A DNA stretch of 64,000 nucleotides from Rugosimonospora africana (GTDB lineage Bacteria; Actinomycetota; Actinomycetes; Mycobacteriales; Micromonosporaceae). Each line of letters opens with the position of its first letter. Position 1 is the stretch's first letter. The notes beneath the pieces were generated by a model that saw nothing but the letters and a program-made list of their open reading frames with translations, had not been told where the DNA came from and did not search any database. Position numbers and translations under genes: made by a program. Below are positions 1 to 8,984 of this stretch, one piece after another. Location of the stretch: contig NZ_BONZ01000086.1 in assembly GCF_016862975.1 (NCBI RefSeq), forward strand, positions 1 to 64,000, in the 5' to 3' direction.

Positions 1-368
1 CCACCGGCCAGAACACTAATACGCACGCTAAAACACACCGAAGCCGAACCAGTTCGAAGCCTCTTGGGTTTCGACGATCCTCGCTCCCGTTCGAGGATGT
101 CGACCATTTATGTGCGCGTCATGATCCAGAAGCATGCTGCCGTCAGCCTGAAGGCGGTTGTGCGTGTGGGGTGGGCGCGGAGCGCAGAACCACCAGAGAG
201 GGATTCATCTCCTCGCCACTTCGACGCGGCGCTGATGCCCACAAGGGAGAATTGGCCACAGCGTGACGAAGCGGCCGCGCGGGATTGCGGGCTGGCCGGA
301 CGCCGGCTGCCGGGAGCTCCGGCGTCCGCCGCGCCATCATGGCCTCGTCCGACCTGGCGAACCCGGTC
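1..368. other. Left-edge stretch without a supported gene
   Basis: No open frame here has a convincing protein: the frames read as low-complexity Arg/Pro/Ala translations and match no family I recognise. It lies downstream of the minus-strand gene that ends at 369, so it is probably intergenic, possibly the edge of a gene outside the window. Confidence 0.5.
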
Positions 369-851
369 TCAGTCGACGGCGTGGGTGAGGTCCATCGTCC
401 AGTTGGTCCGCCAGGTTTCCCCGCCGTCGTAGGAGAACGCCTGCTGCCAGCGCGCGGTGTCCGGGCTCGGAGTGGTCCACTCGAATCGGATCCGCACCGC
501 GTGGCCGCCCACGACGTCGTCGCAGAAGAACTGACCGCGGCCGTCGCTGAACGATCCCTCGACGGGCGGGTCGAGGTGGCCGGGTCGAGTGCTGGACGCC
601 CACCAGATCCGCCAGACCCTGGCCTCGGGGTCGAACTGGCGGAGGGTGAAGCCTTCGAAGGTGTCGGTCCAGATCCGGTCGACGTGGCCGAGCCCGCCGA
701 GGATCGGTTCGGCCTCGGCCGTCGCGTCGAACTCGGTCCACTCCTGGCACTCGGGGTCGGTGACGTCGACCAGCTTGCGGTTATGGACCCGCCAGCGGCC
801 GAAGATGAAGTCGAAGTCGGAGCGTCCGTCGACGGGTGGGGCAGCGTTCAC
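369..851 (-). CDS. DUF1579-like hypothetical protein
   Basis: A 160-residue soluble protein with the look of the DUF1579 family: an early [13 protein letters not shown] stretch, many Trp residues spread over beta-rich sequence, and a late segment [13 protein letters not shown]. No signal peptide or membrane segment is visible. The GTG start at 851 is preceded by an AAGGAT ribosome site 6 bases away, which supports it. It is divergent from the PaaX-like regulator across about 290 bp. The family has no established biochemical role. The gene is probably real because codon use is typical and the fold pattern is coherent. Confidence 0.7.
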   Translation of the reverse strand: MNAAPPVDGRSDFDFIFGRWRVHNRKLVDVTDPECQEWTEFDATAEAEPILGGLGHVDRIWTDTFEGFTLRQFDPEARVWRIWWASSTRPGHLDPPVEGSFSDGRGQFFCDDVVGGHAVRIRFEWTTPSPDTARWQQAFSYDGGETWRTNWTMDLTHAVD

Positions 852-1142
852 ATCAGATCCTTAATCCTGGGTGGGCGCACACCATACGACGGGGCACCGA
901 CAATTCCGGCCGGTCAGACGCGCCCACGGTCCGAGTCTTATCCGACACGGGGCTTCGGTCCCCTGCGGCAGGCTTGACCAGACGCTGTGCCATCCGTGCT
1001 GGCTCGCGAGCGCACCGACCGCCCGGTCCACATCCGAATGTCGCCCAGCGGGGGATCGAGCCCTGGGATCGCGCCGGCCGGCGGCAATAGAATCTGCTCA
1101 TGGGCCTTGTGAGCGCCGTCGACGACACGGTGGTCCACCGGA

Positions 1143-2033
1143 GTGGACGTGGCTGACTCGCGGCCGACCCAGCCGCCGGCACCCTTGTTCGAGGATGCTT
1201 GCCGGGACAGGTTGACGCCGTCGCGCCGGTACGCTGCGGGGGCGGGCGGCGTCCGCGGGATGCTGACCACGATTCTCGGCGAGTTCGCGCGCCGGACCGG
1301 GGATCCGACGCCATCGTCGGCGTTGATCGATGTGTTGGGTCGCTTCGGTGTGCCGGAGACGACCAGCCGGCAGGCTCTGCTGCGGGCCTCCAAGGACGGT
1401 TGGTTCGTCCCGGTGCGTTCGGGGCGGCAGACGCTGTGGCGGCTCACTCCGGCGTTCGAGCAGTTCCTGAACGGCGGCGAGGAGAAGATCTACGGCTTCA
1501 CCGCGGCCCAGCCGGAGTGGGGCGGCCGCTGGCTGCTGGTGCTGGCGCGGGTCGCGGAGGACAACCGGGCGGGACGGCACCTGCTGGAGACGCGGTTGAG
1601 CTGGGCCGGGTTCGGAAACCCTTCGCCCGGGGTGTGGATCAGCACGTATCCCGAGCGGGCGAAGGACGCAGAGCAGGTGCTCAGGGATGCCGGGGTGCGC
1701 GGGGGCGCACAGATCTTCATCGCGGAGCACGTCGCTGGCGACGACCTGTCCACCCTGATCCGTCAGGCGTGGGATCTCGACGAGCTCGATCGGGGCTACC
1801 AGGCGTTCGTGGCGGAGTTCACCAGCCGTCCGTCGGACGATCCGCTGTTGCGGCTGGCGCTGCTCGTGCACGCCTGGCGCCGGTTCCGGCTCATCGACCC
1901 CACCCTGCCGAAGGAGCTGCTGCCCGCGGGCTGGAGCGGGATCCGCGCGGCGAAGCTCTTCCACCGGCAGCACGGCCGGTGGCGGCCCGCCGCGATGGCG
2001 GAGTGGCACAGGATCAGCGTGCTGACGAGCTGA
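1143..2033 (+). CDS. PaaX-like winged-helix transcriptional regulator
   Basis: A 296-residue protein with PaaX-family architecture: an N-terminal winged helix (about residues 40-105, including MLTTILGEFA and ETTSRQALLRASKDGWFV), a central domain (about 120-200, with GRWLLVLARV and GVWISTYPERA), and a C-terminal segment with LALLVHAWRRFRLIDPTLP followed by LLPAGWSG, which is typical of the family. PaaX repressors respond to CoA thioesters such as phenylacetyl-CoA, but no phenylacetate genes are nearby, so the ligand is unknown. The GTG start gives an unusually long N-terminus; an internal ATG at 1263 would start at the helix-turn-helix domain and is a reasonable alternative. Confidence 0.8.
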   Translation: MDVADSRPTQPPAPLFEDACRDRLTPSRRYAAGAGGVRGMLTTILGEFARRTGDPTPSSALIDVLGRFGVPETTSRQALLRASKDGWFVPVRSGRQTLWRLTPAFEQFLNGGEEKIYGFTAAQPEWGGRWLLVLARVAEDNRAGRHLLETRLSWAGFGNPSPGVWISTYPERAKDAEQVLRDAGVRGGAQIFIAEHVAGDDLSTLIRQAWDLDELDRGYQAFVAEFTSRPSDDPLLRLALLVHAWRRFRLIDPTLPKELLPAGWSGIRAAKLFHRQHGRWRPAAMAEWHRISVLTS

Positions 2034-2356
2034 ACGGGAGGCGAACGTCCTCGTCGTACTGTCTCCGTGCCCGTTGAGGTTCGACGAACGTACGCACTAG
2101 CCGCGTCAGATTGTCGTGTTAGAATTTCGCATCGAGATTTGCCGATGGGTGCCGCGGCGAGCTTGGGAGCCATCGGCACGGACACCGTCGGCGGCACCCG
2201 GGCGTGCCTCTCGTGACCGCACCAGGCCGGCAGCTGCCGCATCGGTGTCGTCGTCCCAGGGCGCAACGACTCGACGGTGTCGACGGCCGCTGACCCGGTG
2301 GGTCGAACGTGACAGCCAACGAGGAGACATGACTACCCAATGACTGGGGAGGGATC
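2034..2356. other. 323-bp leader region upstream of the CBM2-SGNH gene
   Basis: No gene is supported here. It contains an inverted repeat with 9-bp arms (TGCCGATGG at 2140-2148 and its complement at 2170-2178) and a TAGAAT hexamer at 2120-2125 that could be a -10 element. A strong GGGAGGG ribosome site sits just before the ATG at 2357. I found no copy of the CGAAANTTTCG or LacI-type boxes that precede the xylanase operon. Confidence 0.4.
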
Positions 2357-3400
2357 ATGCGTGTTCACATCCGCAGGGTCGTGACCGTTGTCTCGGTCGC
2401 GGCCCTCACGGCCGCAGCCGGCATGGCGACCGCTGCGGTCGCCATGACCGCCAACGCGGCGACCGCCGGCTGCAGGGTCACCTATTCGGTGTCGTCTCAG
2501 TGGCCGGGCGGCTTCGGCGCCAACGTGAGCGTGACCGACCTCGGAGACCCGCTCACCAGTTGGACACTGACCTGGTCGTTCGGCGCCGGCCAGCAGGTGA
2601 CACAGGCGTGGAACGCCACGGTCACCCAGAGCGGGGCCCAGGCGACCGCCCGCAACGTCAGCTGGAACGGCAGCCTTGCCACCAACGGCAACACGAGCTT
2701 CGGGTTCAACGGCTCGTGGAACAACAGCAGCAACCCGGCGCCGGTCAACTTCGCGCTCAACGGCGTGGCCTGCAACGGCGGTACGGGTCAACCCAGCACG
2801 AGTCCGACCACCGGCCCGACGACGGGGCCCACGACAGGCCCCACCACGAGTCCGACCGGCGGCCCCCGCCCGGCCCACTCGATGGGCTTCATCGGCTGCT
2901 CGATGGCGGAGAACACCGCGCAGGGGTATGTCGCGGACGGCGGCACCCGGATGTGGGGCCCGTACGGGACCGGCGGCCTGGTCGTGCAGTCGTGGACCGA
3001 CCCCAACTCCAGCGCCTGGCAGCTGTTCGATGGGCAGGTCGGCAGGTACGGCCGGCCGACCGCCGTGTGGGTGCAGATCTGCGTCTTCACCAACGGGGCC
3101 ACCTACGACGAGGTAAAGCGGCTCATCGCCAATTCGCGCCAGCACGCGGCCTCCGGTGCGACGATCTACATCACCGGTCAGCCGCAGTACGACGCCGGTC
3201 ACGTCTGCTCCCTTGCCGGCGCCAACGGTCCACAGTTGACAGACAGCCTTGCCAGGCAGGCGGCCGCTGACACCACGCAGAACGTCGTCTACTCCGGACA
3301 GTTCCACCTCGCCAACAGCGAGGTCGTCTCCGACGGCTGCCACGCCAACACGGCGGGCCAGTCGTCGCTCGGCCGGCAGGCCCTGGCGTTCTGGGGCTAG
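2357..3400 (+). CDS. Secreted CBM2-SGNH hydrolase-like protein
   Basis: A 347-residue exported protein. Residues 1-36 form a signal peptide. A CBM2 module follows at about 38-139, bounded by Cys39 and Cys139 and containing QAWNATVTQSG. A Thr/Pro linker built from GPTT repeats runs to about 172, and the C-terminal domain (about 175-347) looks like an SGNH/GDSL esterase. The nucleophile block reads GFIGCSM with Ser182, so the usual Asp of GDS is Cys; the Asp-x-x-His pair is kept as Asp326 and His329 in SDGCH. A role in deacetylating xylan or another plant polysaccharide is inferred from the CBM2 and from the neighbouring xylanases. GGGAGGG ribosome site. Confidence 0.8.
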   Translation: MRVHIRRVVTVVSVAALTAAAGMATAAVAMTANAATAGCRVTYSVSSQWPGGFGANVSVTDLGDPLTSWTLTWSFGAGQQVTQAWNATVTQSGAQATARNVSWNGSLATNGNTSFGFNGSWNNSSNPAPVNFALNGVACNGGTGQPSTSPTTGPTTGPTTGPTTSPTGGPRPAHSMGFIGCSMAENTAQGYVADGGTRMWGPYGTGGLVVQSWTDPNSSAWQLFDGQVGRYGRPTAVWVQICVFTNGATYDEVKRLIANSRQHAASGATIYITGQPQYDAGHVCSLAGANGPQLTDSLARQAAADTTQNVVYSGQFHLANSEVVSDGCHANTAGQSSLGRQALAFWG

Positions 3401-3417
3401 TTTCTCTCCCGGCAATC

Positions 3418-3450
3418 GATGCCGGGACACCACACCGGTGTCCCGGCATC
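3418..3450 (+). terminator. Hairpin terminator after the CBM2-SGNH gene
   Basis: Perfect 14-bp arms, GATGCCGGGACACC and its complement, around a 5-base loop, 18 bp past the stop codon. No T-run follows, as is common in actinobacteria. Confidence 0.8.
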
Positions 3451-3523
3451 CCACGATGCATGCCCAGGGCCACCCTCCCCACCCGCTTCCTGGCCGAGCC
3501 GCAACGGTTCGTCGAGCACCCGC

Positions 3524-3537
3524 TGTTAACGCTCACA
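3524..3537. promoter_or_regulatory. LacI-type operator candidate 1
   Basis: TGTTAACGCTCACA, an imperfect inverted repeat resembling LacI-family operators with a central CG. It is the outermost of three related boxes in the control region of the GH10/GH54/GH62 operon. Confidence 0.45.
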
Positions 3538-3654
3538 GATTGCCTTTGAGTCGTCGGCGGCCAGCGAGCACGCCATCCGACTGGCGCAGAAGGCGCTGCG
3601 GACGCGAGGTCTCGACCCATGTCGCGTGCGCGCGGTCTGCGCGGCAAGCCGACC

Positions 3655-3666
3655 GTTACCGGTAAC
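3655..3666. promoter_or_regulatory. LacI-type operator candidate 2
   Basis: GTTACCGGTAAC is a perfect 12-bp palindrome with the central CG typical of LacI-family sites, about 130 bp upstream of the predicted -35 box of the xylanase operon. Confidence 0.45.
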
Positions 3667-3693
3667 AGATCGGCCTCGATCGGCGTCTGTCGA

Positions 3694-3704
3694 CGAAACT
3701 TTCG
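3694..3704. promoter_or_regulatory. CGAAACTTTCG palindrome
   Basis: An 11-bp perfect palindrome around a central C. It matches the GAAA-N-TTTC type of element described upstream of streptomycete xylanase genes. A sister copy lies at 3852-3862. Confidence 0.6.
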
Positions 3705-3793
3705 AACCCGTCCCGCGGTGCCGCCTTCGTCGTTCGGGCGACTTCGATGTTCTCGTTTGCGGGCGGACTGCGCTGGTTACAGGATGGATCGTG

Positions 3794-3822
3794 TTGACAG
3801 CATCGATGTCGGTGAGTAGATT
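3794..3822 (+). promoter_or_regulatory. Predicted promoter of the xylanase operon
   Basis: TTGACA at 3794-3799 and TAGATT at 3817-3822 are separated by 17 bp, close to the housekeeping sigma consensus. Transcription would start near 3829, giving a leader of about 275 nt that carries a palindromic operator and a LacI-type box. Confidence 0.6.
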
Positions 3823-3851
3823 TTCGGCCCAAGGCGCGGTTGGCAAGCTAT

Positions 3852-3862
3852 CGAAAGTTTCG
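3852..3862. promoter_or_regulatory. CGAAAGTTTCG palindrome
   Basis: Second copy of the 11-bp palindrome, differing from 3694-3704 only in the central base. It lies about 25 bp downstream of the predicted transcription start, a position suited to repression. Confidence 0.6.
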
Positions 3863-3991
3863 CTACCGTCGACGGCGGGCGCCTGCGCCGTCTGGTAGTC
3901 CAACCGAGTGGGCAGCGGTCGCTGTGGGCACGCGGCCGACCCGCCGGTCAGGTGGATTCACGGTCCGGGACGTGGCCCACCGCAGCCTCCG

Positions 3992-4007
3992 GTGTTACCG
4001 CTAACAC
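3992..4007. promoter_or_regulatory. LacI-type operator candidate 3
   Basis: GTGTTACCGCTAACAC has perfect 6-bp outer arms around CCGC. It is the best LacI-like box of the three and lies about 97 bp before the xylanase start codon. Confidence 0.5.
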
Positions 4008-4031
4008 GGATCGATCCGACTCCATCGCTGA

Positions 4032-5510
<1,479 letters not shown>

Positions 5511-5523
5511 GAGGGGAGCGCCC

Positions 5524-6990
5524 ATGCGACGGTTCGACTTCTCACCCCGGCCGCGGTTGCTGATCGCAGTCGCCGCCGCCGCGCTGGTACTCACGGGCGC
5601 TGGCGTGGCTCGAACCCCGCTCGCGTCGGCGGCCACCACCGGATGCCGGGTCGACTATGCGATCAGCGCGCAGTGGTCCGGTGGCTTCGGTGCCAATGTG
5701 ACCGTCACCAACCTGGGGGACACCGTCAACGGCTGGCGGTTGACCTGGAACTTCGTCACCGGGCAGTCCGTCACCCAGGCATGGAACGCGACCGTTTCCC
5801 AGTCCGGTACGGCCGTGGTCGCGACCAACGTGTCGTACAACGCGACCATCGTCAGTGGTGGTACGGCGGCGTTCGGTTTCAACGGAGCGTGGAGCGGCAG
5901 CAATCCGGTACCGACCGCGTTCGCGCTCAACGGCACGGCCTGCACGGGCAGCGTGACCGGGACGTCCGGCCCGTCGACGTCGCCGTCGGTCCCGCCGACC
6001 TCGTCGTCGCCATCCGCGTCACCGTCCACGCCGGCATCCCGGCTGCCGTGTGACATCTACGCCGCGGGCGGCACGCCGTGCGTGGCCGCGCACAGCACGG
6101 TACGGGCGCTCTACGCCGCGTACCACGGCAACCTCTACCAGGTCCGTCGCTCCTCGGACAGCACCACCAGGAACATCGGTGTGCTGACCACGGGCGGGGC
6201 CGCCAACGCCAGCGCCCAGGACTCGTTCTGCTCCGGTACCTCATGCGTCATCACCGTCGTCTACGACCAGTCCGGGCACGGCAACGACCTCGCCTACCAA
6301 GGAACGGGTGGCGCCGGCGGCTCCGACACTCCGGCGAGCGCGACCAGCGAGTCGCTGACGGTCGGGGGCAGCAAAGCGTACTCGCTCTACATCAATCCGA
6401 AGAACAGCTACTGGCGCAACGGTTCCTCGTCGGGGGTGCCTACCGGCAGCGCGCCCGAGGGGGAGTACATGGTGACCAGCGGCACGCACGTCAACAGCGG
6501 CTGCTGCTTCGACTACGGCAACAGCGAAACCGACCGGAGGGCCGACGGCGCCGGCGCCATGGACGCCATCTACTTCGGCACGAGCTGCTGGTTCGGCGGA
6601 TGCTCCGGATCCGGCCCCTGGGTGCAGGCAGACCTGGAATACGGCCTCTACCCCGGCGGCAGCCAGTCCTGGAACTCCAACCAGCGCGCGTTCACGAGCA
6701 AGTTCGTTACCGCGATGGTCAAGAACAACGGAACCTCACGGTTCGCCATCAAGGGCAGCAACGCACAGTCCGGCAGCCTGACAACCTTGTGGGACGGCGC
6801 GCTTCCCAGCGGGTACAGCCCGATGAAAAAGCAGGGCGCAATCGTGCTGGGCAGCGGCGGCGACTGCTGCAACGGCAACACCAACCAGAGCCTCGGAACC
6901 TTCTACGAGGGAGCAATCGTCTCGGGTTACCCGTCCGACGCCACCGACAACGCGGTACAGGCGAACATCGTCGCGGCCGGGTACCGGTGA
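5524..6990 (+). CDS. CBM2-GH54 alpha-L-arabinofuranosidase
   Basis: A 488-residue secreted enzyme starting 13 bp after the xylanase stop, with a GAGGGGAG ribosome site. Signal peptide 1-37; CBM2 at about 41-140 (Cys41, Cys140); Ser/Pro linker; GH54 (AbfB-type) catalytic domain at about 175-488. The family blocks are clear: [23 protein letters not shown] with the predicted nucleophile Glu372, [10 protein letters not shown] with the predicted acid Asp447, and the closing [17 protein letters not shown]. It would remove arabinose side chains from arabinoxylan. GH54 enzymes usually carry a C-terminal arabinose-binding CBM42; here it is absent and an N-terminal cellulose-binding CBM2 is present instead. 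Confidence 0.93.
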   Translation: MRRFDFSPRPRLLIAVAAAALVLTGAGVARTPLASAATTGCRVDYAISAQWSGGFGANVTVTNLGDTVNGWRLTWNFVTGQSVTQAWNATVSQSGTAVVATNVSYNATIVSGGTAAFGFNGAWSGSNPVPTAFALNGTACTGSVTGTSGPSTSPSVPPTSSSPSASPSTPASRLPCDIYAAGGTPCVAAHSTVRALYAAYHGNLYQVRRSSDSTTRNIGVLTTGGAANASAQDSFCSGTSCVITVVYDQSGHGNDLAYQGTGGAGGSDTPASATSESLTVGGSKAYSLYINPKNSYWRNGSSSGVPTGSAPEGEYMVTSGTHVNSGCCFDYGNSETDRRADGAGAMDAIYFGTSCWFGGCSGSGPWVQADLEYGLYPGGSQSWNSNQRAFTSKFVTAMVKNNGTSRFAIKGSNAQSGSLTTLWDGALPSGYSPMKKQGAIVLGSGGDCCNGNTNQSLGTFYEGAIVSGYPSDATDNAVQANIVAAGYR

Positions 6991-7024
6991 GATCGCCCGC
7001 ATCCGTCTACCAGGAGAGTGCTTC

Positions 7025-8437
7025 ATGACCAGGTCCAGAGCTATCAATGTCGGTCTGATGGTGGCCGGCGTCGGGTTGCTGACGTCGGCGGCGGCTGTGG
7101 TGGCGTTGCCGGCTGGTGCCGCGACCGCGGGCTGTTCGGTGAAGTATGCCGTGTCGTCGCAGTGGCAGGGCGGATTCGGCGCCGATGTGTCGATAACGAA
7201 TCTGGGCGATCCGTTGTCCAGTTGGACGTTGACGTGGTCGTTCGGCGCCGGGCAGACGGTGACGCAGGCGTGGAACACGTCGTTGACGCAGAGCGGTTCG
7301 GCAGTGACCGCGAAGAACGTGAGCTACAACGGTTCGGTCGCGACCAACGGTACGGTGTCGTTCGGTTTCAACGGGTCGTGGACGGGCAGCAATCCGGCGC
7401 CGACGAGCTTCGCCGTCAACGGTGTGACCTGTACCGGCAGCGCGGCACCGACGACCGCGCCGCCCACGTCCCCGACCGCGCCGCCCACGTCGCCGACCAC
7501 GGAGCCCACGACGGCGCCGCCGACCGGCACGTGCACGCTTCCGTCGACGTACCGCTGGACGTCGACGGGTTCGCTGGCCACCCCGAAGTCGGGGTGGGTC
7601 TCGCTCAAGGACTTCACCAACGTCGTCTACAACGGCAGGCATCTCGTCTATGCGACGACGCACGACACGGGATCCGCGTGGGGCTCGATGAACTTCGGCA
7701 CCTTCACGAACTGGTCCGACATGGCCTCGGCCGCCCAGAACAAGATGCCGTTCGCCACCGTCGCCCCGACCCTCTTCTACTTCGCCCCGAAGAACATCTG
7801 GGTACTCGCGTACCAGTGGGGTGCGACCGCCTTCTCCTACCGGACGGCGAGCGACCCCACCAACGTCAACGGATGGTCAGCGCAGCAGGCACTCTTCTCC
7901 GGAAGCATCTCCGGCTCCGGTACGGGACCCATCGACCAGACACTCATCGGTGACAGCACCAACATGTACCTGTTCTTCGCCGGGGACAACGGCAAGATCT
8001 ACCGGGCCAGTATGCCCATCGGGAATTTCCCGGGCAGCTTCGGGGCGACCTCCACCGTGGTCATGAGCGACAGTACGAACAATCTGTTCGAAGGAGTCCA
8101 GGTCTACAAGGTCCAGGGCCAGAACCAGTACCTCATGCTCGTCGAGGCGATCGGCTCGCAGGGGCGCTACTTCCGCTCGTTCACGGCCACCAGCCTGGGC
8201 GGTTCGTGGACACCGCAGGCCGCGACCGAGAGCAATCCCTTCGCAGGCAAGGCCAACAGCGGCGCCACCTGGACCAACGACATCAGCCACGGCGACCTCG
8301 TTCGCAGCAACGCCGATCAGACCATGACCGTGGATCCGTGCAATCTGCAGCTGCTCTACCAGGGACGTTCACCCAGTTCCGGCGGCGACTACGGCCTCCT
8401 GCCCTACCGGCCGGGTGTGCTGACGCTGCAGCGCTAG
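7025..8437 (+). CDS. CBM2-GH62 alpha-L-arabinofuranosidase
   Basis: A 470-residue secreted enzyme, 34 bp after the GH54 gene, with an AGGAGAG ribosome site. Signal peptide 1-35; CBM2 at about 37-136; linker of PPT repeats; GH62 five-bladed catalytic domain at about 170-470. The expected catalytic residues appear in order: Asp196 in SLKDFTNV (base), Asp304 in [10 protein letters not shown] (pKa modulator) and Glu356 in NLFEGVQVY (acid). GH62 enzymes strip single arabinose units from arabinoxylan and so complement the GH10 and GH54 products of the same operon. The CBM2 part uses more TTG, GGT and GTG codons than the catalytic part, a possible trace of module shuffling. Confidence 0.94.
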   Translation: MTRSRAINVGLMVAGVGLLTSAAAVVALPAGAATAGCSVKYAVSSQWQGGFGADVSITNLGDPLSSWTLTWSFGAGQTVTQAWNTSLTQSGSAVTAKNVSYNGSVATNGTVSFGFNGSWTGSNPAPTSFAVNGVTCTGSAAPTTAPPTSPTAPPTSPTTEPTTAPPTGTCTLPSTYRWTSTGSLATPKSGWVSLKDFTNVVYNGRHLVYATTHDTGSAWGSMNFGTFTNWSDMASAAQNKMPFATVAPTLFYFAPKNIWVLAYQWGATAFSYRTASDPTNVNGWSAQQALFSGSISGSGTGPIDQTLIGDSTNMYLFFAGDNGKIYRASMPIGNFPGSFGATSTVVMSDSTNNLFEGVQVYKVQGQNQYLMLVEAIGSQGRYFRSFTATSLGGSWTPQAATESNPFAGKANSGATWTNDISHGDLVRSNADQTMTVDPCNLQLLYQGRSPSSGGDYGLLPYRPGVLTLQR

Positions 8438-8472
8438 ACGCTCCTACAGCAAGGGCACGGGCAGAGAACGAA

Positions 8473-8502
8473 GGCGAGGGCGTCGACGTGGACGCCCTCG
8501 CT
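8473..8502 (+). terminator. Terminator of the xylanolytic operon
   Basis: GCGAGGGCGTC and its exact complement (11 bp) enclose a 6-base loop, extended by one G-T pair, 36 bp after the GH62 stop codon. Confidence 0.8.
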
Positions 8503-8525
8503 ACGGCGCCGTCGGTGACGTCCTA

Positions 8526-8858
8526 CTATTCGTGCTCACTGACGCGCGGTAATTCGTCCATCACGTTCAGGGCCTCTCCCGTGATGCCGGATGTCAGTGC
8601 GAAGGCGGCTTCAACGTGGGGATTGTTCCGGGCCGTTTCCTGCGTCATCCGCATGTGGTCGATCGAGTCCCACCGCCAGATGACGGCCCAGGTCTTCTCG
8701 TCGATCCTGCCGAGGCACGCTTCCCGCGGGCCGGGTGAGGTTGCTCGCAGAGCGGAAACCATGGCGGCGTGCCTGGCCTTCACTTCCGCACTGTCCGCCG
8801 GATCGATCGTGAAGTGCGTGATGCCGATGATGGGGCCGCCGCTCGCTTCGGATGTCAT
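8526..8858 (-). CDS. Small ABM-like (dimeric alpha/beta barrel) protein
   Basis: A 110-residue soluble protein with the rhythm of an antibiotic-biosynthesis-monooxygenase-like fold: a first strand IIGITHFTIDP, a helix with two Ala-rich turns, WAVIWRWDSIDHMRMTQE, and a closing helix-strand pair. No catalytic residues can be assigned, and these small proteins range from enzymes to structural homologues. The ATG at 8858 is preferred because an upstream in-frame GTG at 8882 falls inside the SARP-like box between this gene and the divergent regulator. If that box drives both directions, this gene belongs to the same regulon. Confidence 0.65.
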   Translation of the reverse strand: MTSEASGGPIIGITHFTIDPADSAEVKARHAAMVSALRATSPGPREACLGRIDEKTWAVIWRWDSIDHMRMTQETARNNPHVEAAFALTSGITGEALNVMDELPRVSEHE

Positions 8859-8881
8859 GGCAGCGACTGTGCGGGAAGCCA

Positions 8882-8900
8882 CTCACAGATCGCTCACATC
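8882..8900 (+). promoter_or_regulatory. SARP-type direct-repeat box upstream of the SARP gene
   Basis: CTCACAGATCGCTCACATC holds two CTCACA hexamers 11 bp apart, the one-turn spacing of SARP binding sites. The identical 19-mer lies in the same orientation upstream of the exporter operon (13747-13765, minus strand). It is 84 bp from the SARP start codon. Confidence 0.65.
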
Positions 8901-8984
8901 CGGCGCGAGGCACAGCTGCCGTCCTTGCCGGACCGACCTCTGCGCGGTGATCCTGTTGCCGCGGCGGGTAGGTTGGTTCGTGGT

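Noticed and set aside
64-432. Possible 122-residue protein at the left edge
   Set aside because: Composition is Arg/Pro/Ala-rich with no motif, and it overlaps the DUF1579-like gene on the other strand.
2790-2870. Short repeats suggesting a CRISPR-like or satellite array
   Set aside because: These are codon repeats of Thr/Pro linkers (GPTT units) inside a secreted protein; similar linkers occur in the other CBM2 proteins.
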